The notes under the pieces: model-generated | Database searches by the model: none | What the model was told of the DNA's origin: nothing | Seen by the model: only the letters and a program-made list of their open reading frames with translations | Program-made: the position numbers and the translations under genes | From: Anaerolineaceae bacterium UBA3924 | Lineage (GTDB): Bacteria; Chloroflexota; Anaerolineae; Anaerolineales; Anaerolineaceae | NCBI GenBank assembly: GCA_002385985.1 | Contig: DGEO01000020.1 | Span: 21,338-68,009, forward strand | Direction of reading: 5' to 3' | DNA length: 46,672 bases | Shown here: one piece after another, positions 23,956 to 31,768 of the stretch | Layout: the number at the start of each line of letters is the position of its first letter | Position numbering within the stretch: position 1 is the stretch's first letter

Positions 23956-24915
23956 ATGCACTACCGCCGCCTGGGCCGCTCCGGCCTGAAAGTCAGTGAA
24001 ATCTCCTTCGGCACCTGGATCACCTTCGGCAACCAGATCGAAGAACAGGTGGCTAACGACCTGATCCACACCGCCTACGATGCCGGGGTGAACTTTTTCG
24101 ACACGGCCGACGTGTACGCCAACGGCCGCTCGGAGGAGGTGCTGGGCAAAGCCATCCGCGACCTGCCCCGCCCGGCGCTTGTGATCAGCAGCAAGGTCTT
24201 CTGGCCCACCATGCCGGGTCCGAACGGGCGCGGCCTGTCTCGCAAGCACATCACCGAGTCGGTCCACGCCTCGCTGCGCCGCCTGGGCACGGATTACCTC
24301 GACCTGTACTTCTGCCACCGCTACGACCCGGACACGCCCATCGAAGAGGTGGTGCGCACCATGTCCGACCTGATCCACCAGGGCAAGATCCTCTACTGGG
24401 GCACGTCGGAGTGGGATGCGGCCCAGGTGAGCCAGGCAATCGGTACCGCGCGGCAGTACGGGCTGATCCCGCCAACCGTGGAGCAGCCGCAGTACAACAT
24501 GTTCCACCGCCGCCGCGTAGAGGATGAGCTGGCTCCCCTGGCGCGCGAGTTCGGCCTGGGACTGGTGACCTTTAGCCCCCTTTTCCACGGCATCCTGACC
24601 GGCAAGTACAACGAGGGGATTCCGCCGGGCAGCCGCGCGTCGCTGCCGGATATGGCTTACATGCGCAACCGCATTACCCCGGAGCGCATCTCCAGGGTGC
24701 GCCTGCTGACCGCCCTGGCCAGTGAGCTGGGCTACACCACCGCCCAGCTGGCCATCGGCTGGATCCTGCGTCGCAAGGACGTCAGCAGCGTGATTACCGG
24801 TGCGACCCGGCTGGAGCAGTTTGACGAGAACATCGCCGCCGCCGAGGTGCCGGATAAGCTGACGCCGGACCTGCTCGACCGCATCGACCAGATCCTGGGG
24901 GACGTCGAACGCTGA
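23956..24915 (+). CDS. Aldo/keto reductase (voltage-gated K+ channel beta-subunit-like group)
   Basis: This 319-residue TIM-barrel NADPH-dependent reductase starts MHYRRLGRSGLKVSEISFGTW, as in the KCNAB/YghZ-like group. The catalytic tetrad is intact: Asp49, Tyr54, Lys80 and His121. The cofactor end is GWILRRKDVSSVITGATRLEQFDEN. Family enzymes reduce aldehydes or ketones with broad specificity. The 3-base gap to kamA and the strong terminator 33 bases after the stop make kamA-AKR a two-gene operon, so a link with beta-lysine or lysine metabolism is possible; the substrate is unknown. Confidence 0.9.
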   Translation: MHYRRLGRSGLKVSEISFGTWITFGNQIEEQVANDLIHTAYDAGVNFFDTADVYANGRSEEVLGKAIRDLPRPALVISSKVFWPTMPGPNGRGLSRKHITESVHASLRRLGTDYLDLYFCHRYDPDTPIEEVVRTMSDLIHQGKILYWGTSEWDAAQVSQAIGTARQYGLIPPTVEQPQYNMFHRRRVEDELAPLAREFGLGLVTFSPLFHGILTGKYNEGIPPGSRASLPDMAYMRNRITPERISRVRLLTALASELGYTTAQLAIGWILRRKDVSSVITGATRLEQFDENIAAAEVPDKLTPDLLDRIDQILGDVER

Positions 24916-24948
24916 TAGTAAGCTCCTGCTTACGATACCGGTCTTTAT

Positions 24949-24980
24949 CGGGACGGACTTTCAGTCCGTCCCGTTTTTTT
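24949..24980 (+). terminator. Strong intrinsic terminator after the kamA-AKR operon
   Basis: Perfect 11-bp arms CGGGACGGACT and AGTCCGTCCCG enclose a TTC loop and are followed by seven T residues. Confidence 0.95.
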
Positions 24981-25029
24981 ATCGACAGGGCTGGAGGCCG
25001 CATCCATCCAGAATCCTGCAAAACTCCCT

Positions 25030-25058
25030 TTGACGAACGAGGTCAACCTCGTTATAAT
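25030..25058 (+). promoter_or_regulatory. Promoter of the valS T-box transcript, with a palindrome in its spacer
   Basis: TTGACG (25030-25035) and a perfect TATAAT (25053-25058) are 17 bp apart, the best promoter in the window. The 18 bp from 25036 to 25053 form a perfect palindrome, AACGAGGT-CA-ACCTCGTT, filling the spacer exactly and touching the first base of the -10 box. It looks like a built-in operator between the two polymerase contact sites. The transcription start should be near 25065. Confidence 0.85.
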
Positions 25059-25083
25059 CTGATCACAATTTGCGAATCCTCTG

Positions 25084-25328
25084 ACCAGGAGGAGTAAGCG
25101 GACAGGCACGCTGATAGAGAAGGAACGTCACCGGCTGGAAGCGTCCGCAGCAGTTCCCCGCTGAAGTCGCCTGGTCCTGGTGCCGAAGAAAGCCAAAAAG
25201 GCAAGTAGACCGGCACGGGTAAGCCCGTTAGCGCTGGCACAAGGGCGCCCGGCACTCCGGGCGAACCGAGGTGGTACCGCGGAAGGCAGCTCCTTTCGTC
25301 CTCGCTGGGACGAAGGGATTTTTGTTTT
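25084..25328 (+). ncRNA. T-box leader riboswitch for valS
   Basis: The leader senses uncharged tRNA-Val. The base of Stem I pairs ACCAGGA (25084-25090) with TCCTGGT (25175-25181). Within it, the AGAGAAGGAA and GGCTGGAAG elements are typical of Stem I, and the 3' side of the specifier loop reads GAA-GTC, giving the valine codon GTC at 25166-25168. The T-box sequence AGGTGGTACCGCGG is at 25269-25282; its TGGT would pair with the ACCA end of uncharged tRNA. The terminator pairs 25291-25301 with 25308-25318 (11 bp including one G-T) followed by TTTTTGTTTT. Uncharged tRNA-Val should favour the antiterminator and let valS be read. The 444-bp gap between AKR and valS is filled by the terminator, this promoter and the leader. 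Confidence 0.95.
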
Positions 25329-25359
25329 ATAAGGCAGTCTTTATCAGGAGAACTGGAGA

Positions 25360-28065
25360 ATGGCCAAATTCGAATTACCCAAGACCTACAATTTTGCCAG
25401 CACCGAGCAGCGCATCTACAAGTGGTGGTGGGAGAAGGGCTTCTTCAAGCCCTCCAACGACCCCGCAAAGCCGGATTTTGATCCGTCGAAGAAGCCTTAC
25501 GTCATCGCCATCCCCCCGCCGAACGTTACCGGTGAACTGCATCTGGGCCATGCCATGTTCGTGGCCATGGAAGACCTGATGATCCGCTACCACCGCATGA
25601 AGGGCGAGCCGGCCCTGTGGATTCCGGGCACGGACCACGCCGGCATCGCCACCCAGCTGCAGATGGAAAAAGCGCTGGCCCGCGAAGGCACCAGCCGCGA
25701 GGCTATCGGCCGCGAGGAGTTTATCCGCCGCACCTGGCAGTGGAAGGAAAAATACGGCGGGCTGATCACCAGCCAGATTCGCCGCCTGGGCGCTTCCTGC
25801 GACTGGGACCGCGAGCGCTTCACCCTGGACCCGGGCCTCTCCCGGGCGGTGCGTGAGGCTTTCGTGCGCCTGTACGAGAAGGGCCTGATCTACCGCGGCC
25901 CGCGCATGATCAACTGGTCTCCCGGCCTGAAGACCGCCGTCTCGGACCTGGAGGTGGAGTACTCGCAGGAGCCGGGCAAGCTGTACTACTTCAAGTACCA
26001 GATGGCCGACAACCCGGAGGACTACATTCCCGTCTCCACCACCCGTCCCGAGACCATCCTGGGCGACACGGCCGTGGCTGTGCACCCCGAAGACGACCGC
26101 TACCGGGCCTACGTCGGGCGCAAAGCGCTGGTGCCCATGCTGGGCCGTGAGATCCCGGTGATCGCCGACGAGTACGTGGACCGCGAGTTCGGCACCGGCG
26201 CGCTCAAAATCACCCCTGCGCACGACCCCAACGACTACGTTATCGGCCAGCGCCACGGGCTGGAGATGATCAACATCATGGACCAGGAAGCGCGCATCAA
26301 TGAGAACGGCGGCCCCTACCAGGGCCTGGACCGCTTCGAAGCGCGCAAGCGCCTGTGGGAGGACATGCGCGCCGCCGGGCTGGTGATTAAGGAAGAGCCT
26401 TACCAGATGAACGTACCCCGCTCCCAGCGCGGCGGTGAGGTCATCGAGCCGATGATCTCCACCCAGTGGTTCGTCAACATGAAACCGCTGGCCGAGCGTG
26501 CTCTCGAAGCCGTACGGCAGGGCCGCATCCAGATCGTGCCTGAGCGCTTCACCAAGATCTACTACAACTGGCTGGAGAACATCCAGGACTGGTGCATCAG
26601 CCGCCAGCTGTGGTGGGGCCACCGCATCCCGGTGTGGTACTGCGATAACTGCGGCGAGACTATCGTGACTCGCGAAGACCCGACCGCCTGCCCGAAGTGC
26701 GGCCATCCGGACCCGCGCCAGGACCCGGACGTGCTCGACACCTGGTTCTCCTCGGGCCTGTGGCCCTTCTCCACCCTGGGCTGGCCGGAAGATACCCCCG
26801 ATTATGAGTACTTCTACCCCACCACCATGATGGAGACCGGGTACGACATCCTGTTCTTCTGGGTGGCGCGCATGATCATGTTCGGCCTGGAGTTCACCGG
26901 CAAGCCGCCCTTTGAGGTGGTCTACCTGCACGGCCTGATCCGCGACGAGCACGGCCAGAAGATGAGCAAAACCAAGGAGAATGTGATCGACCCGCTGATC
27001 CTGATGGACGAGATGGGCACCGACGCGCTGCGCTTCACCCTGCTGGTAGGCTCCACCCCGGGCAACGACATGAACCTGAGCACCCGCAAGGTGGAGGCCA
27101 ACCGCAACTTCGCCAACAAGATCTGGAATGCCGGCCGCTTCGTGATCGGCGCGCTCGACCAGGCTCCGTCCGCCCCGCAGGGCGACCCCGACTGGACCCT
27201 GGCCGACTCCTGGATCTGGGCCAGGCTGCAGCAGCTCGAGGCCGACGTCGAGCGCCTGTTCGCCGCGCACATGTACGGCGAGGCCGGGCGGCAGATCTAC
27301 GACTTCTTCTGGGGCGAGTTCGCCGACTGGTATCTGGAGATCGCCAAGCTGCAGCTGGCCGAGGGCGGCGACCTGGCCTTCTACACCGCTCAGACGCTGG
27401 TCCGGGTACTGGACGACTGCCTGCGACTGCTGCACCCCTTCACCCCCTTCGTGACCGAGGAGCTGTGGCAGCACCTCACCCGCGCTGCCCGGGAGCACTC
27501 CCCGCTGCTCGAGCCGAAGAGCAGTCCCTGGCCGGAGGCCCTGATGCTGGCCGGCTGGCCGCTGCCCAACCCGGCAGAGGGCTGGGAGGAGGAAAAGATC
27601 GCGCAGTTCAGCCTGGTGCAGGATGTCATCCGTGCCATCCGCAACCTGCGCACCGAAAAGCGCATCCCGCCGGGCAAGCGCATCCCCGCCATCATCGCCG
27701 CCGGTGAGCGCGAGGCGGTGCTTTCCGCCCAGGCGAAGGCCATCGCCGCCCTGGCCTCCATTGATCCCGAACGGCTGACCATCACCGCCAGCCTGGACGA
27801 GAAACCCCAGAACCAGATCTCGCTGGTGGTCTCGGGCGTGGAGATCTACCTGCCCCTGGCCGACCTGGTCGACCCGGAAGCCGAGCAGCAGCGCCTGCGC
27901 AAGGAGCTGAGCGAGGTCGAGGAGCAAATCGCCCGGCTGGAGACCCTGCTGGCCAGTCCTTTCGCCCAGCGCGCACCGGCCGCCGTGGTTGATAAAGAGC
28001 GCCAGAAGCTGGCCACCTTCCAGGAAACCGCCGCCAAACTGCGCGATCAGCTGGACGGCCGGTAA
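25360..28065 (+). CDS. valS: Valine-tRNA ligase
   Basis: ValRS charges tRNA-Val. The 901-residue class I synthetase has the HLGH form of the HIGH motif (61-64, in PPNVTGELHLGHAMF), a CP1 editing domain (about 190-350), a zinc-ribbon-like insert (CDNCGETIVTRED then CPKCGHP), and KMSKT (534-538) where most homologues have KMSKS. It ends with the usual C-terminal coiled coil (EQQRLRKELSEVEEQIARLE). GGAGA precedes the ATG. It is controlled by the T-box leader directly upstream, whose specifier codon is valine, which independently supports the assignment. Confidence 0.98.
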   Translation: MAKFELPKTYNFASTEQRIYKWWWEKGFFKPSNDPAKPDFDPSKKPYVIAIPPPNVTGELHLGHAMFVAMEDLMIRYHRMKGEPALWIPGTDHAGIATQLQMEKALAREGTSREAIGREEFIRRTWQWKEKYGGLITSQIRRLGASCDWDRERFTLDPGLSRAVREAFVRLYEKGLIYRGPRMINWSPGLKTAVSDLEVEYSQEPGKLYYFKYQMADNPEDYIPVSTTRPETILGDTAVAVHPEDDRYRAYVGRKALVPMLGREIPVIADEYVDREFGTGALKITPAHDPNDYVIGQRHGLEMINIMDQEARINENGGPYQGLDRFEARKRLWEDMRAAGLVIKEEPYQMNVPRSQRGGEVIEPMISTQWFVNMKPLAERALEAVRQGRIQIVPERFTKIYYNWLENIQDWCISRQLWWGHRIPVWYCDNCGETIVTREDPTACPKCGHPDPRQDPDVLDTWFSSGLWPFSTLGWPEDTPDYEYFYPTTMMETGYDILFFWVARMIMFGLEFTGKPPFEVVYLHGLIRDEHGQKMSKTKENVIDPLILMDEMGTDALRFTLLVGSTPGNDMNLSTRKVEANRNFANKIWNAGRFVIGALDQAPSAPQGDPDWTLADSWIWARLQQLEADVERLFAAHMYGEAGRQIYDFFWGEFADWYLEIAKLQLAEGGDLAFYTAQTLVRVLDDCLRLLHPFTPFVTEELWQHLTRAAREHSPLLEPKSSPWPEALMLAGWPLPNPAEGWEEEKIAQFSLVQDVIRAIRNLRTEKRIPPGKRIPAIIAAGEREAVLSAQAKAIAALASIDPERLTITASLDEKPQNQISLVVSGVEIYLPLADLVDPEAEQQRLRKELSEVEEQIARLETLLASPFAQRAPAAVVDKERQKLATFQETAAKLRDQLDGR

Positions 28066-28086
28066 ATTATCTGCCGTTTAAAAAAT

Positions 28087-28113
28087 GCCCGGGGCTGAAC
28101 GCTCCGGGCTTTT
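28087..28113. terminator. Bidirectional terminator between valS and the converging 567-residue gene
   Basis: Arms GCCCGGGGC and GCTCCGGGC (9 bp with one G-T pair) enclose TGAAC. TTTT follows on the plus strand, and a run of six T follows on the minus strand, so it should work in both directions. Confidence 0.88.
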
Positions 28114-28119
28114 ATGTTT

Positions 28120-29823
28120 TCAGGCTCCCAGCCGCTCGCGCTCCCGGGCGAAGATCCGCCGGGCGATGGCCACGCTGGTGGCGTAGGTGCTGTCCATGCC
28201 ATAGTAAGAAAGTGTCCCTGCGCCCAGGTTCTCGCCCTTGGTCAAGGGCGTGTCCGAAGCGTAGTGCAGCAGTCCGACGTCGAAGGGCACGCCGTACAGG
28301 TTGACCAGCTCGTTATAAGGATGCCGCTTGGGCCGGTACATTTCGTAGACGGCGCTCAAGTACGGTCCACCCTCCATCTCTAAAACGGTGAATCCCTCGG
28401 TGTAAAACACGTCCATCAAGTTGGCATTCTGGAGGAAGGTGCCCAGTACCGAAACCGACTTCTGGTTGTCCAGCACCGTGCCGTAGATCAGGTACGGAGA
28501 CACATCCTCCGCGGTGAAGGCGTTGCGGAACAGGTAGGTATTCTGCGAGTGCTCGTCATGCACCACGGTCGGAATCATCACATCGCCGCGCACCGCGTTG
28601 AGCGTGGCCGCCTTGCCCATCACATACACGCCCAGCAGCGACCCGACGTGTTCGGCCACCTTGAAGAGCAGGTTGTACGCCGCCAGGCCAAGCGGGTAAT
28701 CAATATTGATGATGACCGCGTCGCTGCGGGCCAGGAAGCTCAGGTCATCCCCTTTCAGGCGAGGGTCCATGTCCTCCGGGCGCAGCCGGTTTAATTCAAT
28801 CACCTGCGCTTCCAGGTCAAACGAATGCACGCTGGGGATGCGGGTGATGCCGCGCTCGCGCTCGGCTTCCACCTGGCGGGCAAAGTCCCCCCGCCCGTGC
28901 GAGGACTGCTGGTACTTCTTGAGCACGTAATAGAGGAAATTCTCCTCGCTGGCCGGCTCCTTTCGGGACACGATGGCCTGCCACTCCCGCTTCAGCTCCT
29001 CTTCTTCCCGCTCCACGTACTCGATCAGCCGCTCGCGCTGGCGCAGGGCGTACCCGCTGAACAGGTTCGCCAGGCTGTGCGTGTTGCTGGAGACGAAGTA
29101 CACCGGCCGGTCGATCACCTGACCGCAGCAGCTTTCGATGTTGTCCCACCAGGCCCGGGTGGCGCGCCAGTACTCGCTCAGCGAGCCTTCCAGCAGCCGC
29201 ACCCCCAGGCGCAGCTCGCGCCGGGCGATCTCCTGCAGCCGGTCAAGGAACTGCCCGCCCCAGATCGCCTTCAGCCGCAGCAGGTCCGCCTCGCTCATCT
29301 CCAGCGCATCCGCCAGCGCGGCGAAAGCTCGCGGATCCGTCTCCACCTCCGGGACCAGCAGGCTGGAAGCACCGCTTTCCAGCAGCAGGTGCAGCTTGTT
29401 CCACTCGATCTGGAAGGCGGTCAGGGTAGGGATGACGTCGTCGATGTCTGAGCGGCTGGCGATGAAGCAGGCCAGGGTCTGCTTGCCGTCGTACAGGCAG
29501 CGCCGCCGGCGTGCCCGCGCGGATACCGGCTGCCACTGCTCCACGTCGGGGTAGCCGTGACGGGCAAACACCGCCGGGGTTTGCCCCAGTGCCACCGAGC
29601 GCACCTGGAATATGCATTCCGGCAGGCGCAGCAGCGCGTAGATGAACGCTGAGAGGTCGGGCGAGGTACTGCGAGCGTCCGGGTGCAGCGAGGAATTGGT
29701 GGCTGCGTGCACCTCCTCCAGCGAGCGGATTTTCACCTCAGTGGAGGAGCGGAGCAGCGAATACATGGTCCGCAGGTAAAGGTCGATTTCGTAGGAGGCT
29801 GTCCTGGGTACGGTTCTTTCCAT
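28120..29823 (-). CDS. Uncharacterised 567-residue protein with a nucleoside-phosphorylase-like C-terminal region
   Basis: I do not recognise this family with confidence. The protein has no signal peptide or membrane helix. The N-terminal 350 residues are mostly helical and charged. The C-terminal 200 residues contain strands and glycine turns: VMGKAATLNAVRGDVMIPTV, then YGTVLDNQKSVSVLG, then TVLEMEGGPYLSAVYE. The EMEGG-x-Y stretch and the preceding GDV-x-IP stretch recall the EMExAA and GDVVI elements of nucleoside phosphorylases, and this is an inference only. Helix-rich N-terminal features include RDCLYDGK-like and HLLLESGASSL segments. The ATG at 29823 was chosen over one at 29859: GAGGGA lies 5 bases before it and the upstream ATG overlaps the -10 region. 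The gene is single, between valS and the hydrogenase operon. Confidence 0.75.
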   Translation of the reverse strand: MERTVPRTASYEIDLYLRTMYSLLRSSTEVKIRSLEEVHAATNSSLHPDARSTSPDLSAFIYALLRLPECIFQVRSVALGQTPAVFARHGYPDVEQWQPVSARARRRRCLYDGKQTLACFIASRSDIDDVIPTLTAFQIEWNKLHLLLESGASSLLVPEVETDPRAFAALADALEMSEADLLRLKAIWGGQFLDRLQEIARRELRLGVRLLEGSLSEYWRATRAWWDNIESCCGQVIDRPVYFVSSNTHSLANLFSGYALRQRERLIEYVEREEEELKREWQAIVSRKEPASEENFLYYVLKKYQQSSHGRGDFARQVEAERERGITRIPSVHSFDLEAQVIELNRLRPEDMDPRLKGDDLSFLARSDAVIINIDYPLGLAAYNLLFKVAEHVGSLLGVYVMGKAATLNAVRGDVMIPTVVHDEHSQNTYLFRNAFTAEDVSPYLIYGTVLDNQKSVSVLGTFLQNANLMDVFYTEGFTVLEMEGGPYLSAVYEMYRPKRHPYNELVNLYGVPFDVGLLHYASDTPLTKGENLGAGTLSYYGMDSTYATSVAIARRIFARERERLGA

Positions 29824-29849
29824 TGTTCCCTCGATTATCTGCTTACCGG

Positions 29850-29858
29850 ATTTTAGCA
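29850..29858 (-). promoter_or_regulatory. Extended -10 promoter of the 567-residue gene
   Basis: On the minus strand TGCTAAAAT (29858-29850) is an extended -10 box. The start would be near 29843, giving a 20-base leader that contains the GAGGGA ribosome-binding site. No clear -35 box is present. Confidence 0.45.
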
Positions 29859-29889
29859 TGCCTCCCGCCCGACAGGCGCCGGAATCGCA

Positions 29890-29914
29890 AAGAGGCGGAC
29901 AATGTCCGCCTCTT
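29890..29914 (-). terminator. Hairpin at the end of the hydrogenase operon
   Basis: Perfect 11-bp arms AAGAGGCGGAC and GTCCGCCTCTT enclose AAT. The T run after it on the minus strand is short (TTT including the stem end), so termination may be partial. Confidence 0.65.
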
Positions 29915-29932
29915 CATTCCATAATTCCACGG

Positions 29933-30400
29933 TTAACCGACCAGCCGGCGGGCCAGTTCAGCGCTCACCCGCTGCACGGCTTTTTCCACCGGCGCTGAGA
30001 GCGGCAGGTCGAAGTCGAGCCGCAGCGGCTGGATGCCGATGAATACCACCCGGCAGCCGATCTCCTCCGTCAAAAACCGGCTGAAGACCGTCACCGGCAG
30101 CGAGTGCGTGCTGGCGCTCATCCCGTCAATTTCACCGGGGTCAATCCAGGCCACCTCGCCCGGCTGGCCGCCCATATCGGCGGCGTCCACCAGCACCACC
30201 AGGTCGGGGGCGAAGCGCCGCAGGCTTCCGGTGAAGTTCTCCGGAGCCGGCCCGGCGTCGATGACCAGCAGGCCCTCCCGTGCGGGAAGGGCCTGCTTCA
30301 GGGCACGGGCCACCTGCACGCCCGCGCCGTCGTCTCCATTCAATTCGTTTCCGATCCCTACGACGGCCACACGGACCGCATTCCAGCTACCTTCAGACAT
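29933..30400 (-). CDS. hycI: [NiFe] hydrogenase maturation protease (HycI-like)
   Basis: The protease removes the C-terminal tail of the hydrogenase large subunit once nickel is in place. The 155-residue protein has the N-terminal GIGNELNGDDGAG motif (nickel-sensing Glu19), the DAADMGG region (Asp72/Asp75) and the STHSLP motif (His99), which correspond to the three metal ligands of HycI-type enzymes. It is the last gene of the operon and overlaps the upstream ferredoxin-like gene by 8 bases. Its presence agrees with the large subunit here carrying a cleavable 28-residue tail. No hypA-F genes are in the window. Confidence 0.93.
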   Translation of the reverse strand: MSEGSWNAVRVAVVGIGNELNGDDGAGVQVARALKQALPAREGLLVIDAGPAPENFTGSLRRFAPDLVVLVDAADMGGQPGEVAWIDPGEIDGMSASTHSLPVTVFSRFLTEEIGCRVVFIGIQPLRLDFDLPLSAPVEKAVQRVSAELARRLVG

Positions 30401-30818
30401 TGCGGCAGGCGTCGGGTTCCGGCTCGGCCTCGGTCCCGTGCAGCGTAGCCAGATCTTCCGGCAGGCCGTAGTCGATCACGAACGGACTGCGCGACGTCGC
30501 CGCCAGCTCCCACTCGTCGTGGGCCATGCGCAGGCTGGAGAAGCGGCAGCTGATCACACACTGGCCGCAGTAGACGCAGCGGTCCATGTGATAGCGCATG
30601 ACAAACCGCTTGGCCGCCTTGTCGATGGTAATCAGCTCCAGGGCGTAGGCGGGGCAGTCCTTCACGCACAGCTGGCAGCCGGTGCAGCCGCCCGGTTCAT
30701 AGTGAACCCGGCCGCGGAAGCGCTCGGGGGCTTCCTTGCGCTCGAACGGGTACTGTTGGGTTACCGGCTTTTTGAACAACGATTCGACGATATCACCAAT
30801 CATGGATCCAATGGTCAT
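30393..30818 (-). CDS. Group 4 hydrogenase 2x[4Fe-4S] ferredoxin subunit (NuoI/HycF-like)
   Basis: This subunit carries electrons between the electron donor and the catalytic arm. The 141-residue protein has two four-cysteine motifs, CTGCQLCVKDCP (Cys45, 48, 51, 55) and CVYCGQCVISCR (Cys81, 84, 87, 91), enough for two 4Fe-4S clusters as in NuoI and HycF. The last 40 residues are acidic. The start at 30818 has AGGGAG 7 bases upstream; an earlier in-frame start would lie inside the upstream gene. It follows the NuoH-like gene by 14 bases and overlaps hycI. Confidence 0.9.
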   Translation of the reverse strand: MTIGSMIGDIVESLFKKPVTQQYPFERKEAPERFRGRVHYEPGGCTGCQLCVKDCPAYALELITIDKAAKRFVMRYHMDRCVYCGQCVISCRFSSLRMAHDEWELAATSRSPFVIDYGLPEDLATLHGTEAEPEPDACRNV

Positions 30819-30832
30819 GGCTTGCTCCCTTT

Positions 30833-31768
30833 CTAGAACAGCCCGGGCAGGGCACGGCCGATGACGATGGCCAGCAGCTGCAGCAGGGCCACCAGCGTGC
30901 CCATGCGCCACCACAGACCGACCGTCTGGTCGATGCGCAGGCGGGCGAAGAGCGACTGCAGCCCGGCCATCACCAGCAGCAGGCCAAGGGTCTTGAGCAC
31001 AAACTCAAGCGGGTTCATCAGACCGCCCAGGTAGAAGGCCGAAACCAGGGTCAGCCCGACCACCAGCTCGACGTTCTTGCCGATGCGAAACAGGGCGAAA
31101 CCGCGGCCGGAGTATTCCGTCAGCGCGCCGGCGACGATCTCGGTCTCGGCCTCGGGGGCGTCGAAGGGCGGCAGCTCGAGCTTGCCCATCAGGCCGATCA
31201 GGGCGACGATGAAGCCGATCGGCTGGGTCAGGATCATCCACAGCGACTGGCCGGCGAACTCATTGATCCCTGCGATTCGCCAGGTTCCGGCGGCGATGGC
31301 CGGTCCCAGCAGCGCCAGCATGAAGGGCGCTTCGTAGGAGAACAGCTGGGTGATGGTGCGGGTGGCGCCGACCAGCGAGAAGCGGTTGATCGAGTTGGCG
31401 CCCGCCAGGCCCAGGCTCAGCGTCATCACGCTCAGCAAATACAGGGTGACGATCAGGTCGCCCTGGAAGCTGTAGTACGGCTGCAGCCCCAGCAGCGGGG
31501 TGTACAGCGCGGCCGTCAGCGCGCTGGCCAGGGCGATGACCGGCAGGATGATGAACAGCCCGGGATGCACGCCCTGAGGAATGATTTCTTCCTTGGCCAG
31601 CAGCTTGACCACATCAGCCAGCGGCTGGAACCAGCGCGGTCCCAGGCGGTTCTGGTAGCGGGCCACCAGCTTGCGGTCGATCCACTCGTAGAACATACCG
31701 CTGCCCAGCAAGAACAGCCCGCCAGGGAAGAACAACAACACAATGAGGGGGTGAAGTGAGAGGCTCAT
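30833..31768 (-). CDS. Group 4 hydrogenase membrane anchor subunit (NuoH/HycD-like)
   Basis: This subunit joins the hydrogenase arm to the membrane arm. The 311-residue protein has eight hydrophobic helices and the complex I subunit 1 motifs: an N-terminal ERK-like EWIDRKLVARYQNRLGP, the FSYEAPFMLAL helix, and the ELPPFDAPEAETEIVAG loop that faces the quinone/cluster site in complex I. It overlaps the large-subunit gene by 4 bases (ATGA). In this family the loop connects redox chemistry to ion movement. Confidence 0.93.
   Translation of the reverse strand: MSLSLHPLIVLLFFPGGLFLLGSGMFYEWIDRKLVARYQNRLGPRWFQPLADVVKLLAKEEIIPQGVHPGLFIILPVIALASALTAALYTPLLGLQPYYSFQGDLIVTLYLLSVMTLSLGLAGANSINRFSLVGATRTITQLFSYEAPFMLALLGPAIAAGTWRIAGINEFAGQSLWMILTQPIGFIVALIGLMGKLELPPFDAPEAETEIVAGALTEYSGRGFALFRIGKNVELVVGLTLVSAFYLGGLMNPLEFVLKTLGLLLVMAGLQSLFARLRIDQTVGLWWRMGTLVALLQLLAIVIGRALPGLF

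Noticed and set aside
22447..24588. A 713-codon open frame on the minus strand opposite kamA and the aldo/keto reductase
   Set aside because: Both opposite-strand genes have intact catalytic motifs; this frame has low-complexity composition and no family features.
25375..27927. An 850-codon open frame on the minus strand opposite valS
   Set aside because: It is the mirror of valS codon usage, lacks a domain and has no promoter or ribosome-binding site.
29824..29859. Longer start for the 567-residue protein at the ATG ending at 29859
   Set aside because: That ATG coincides with an extended -10 box and its only purine-rich stretch is too close to serve as a ribosome-binding site.
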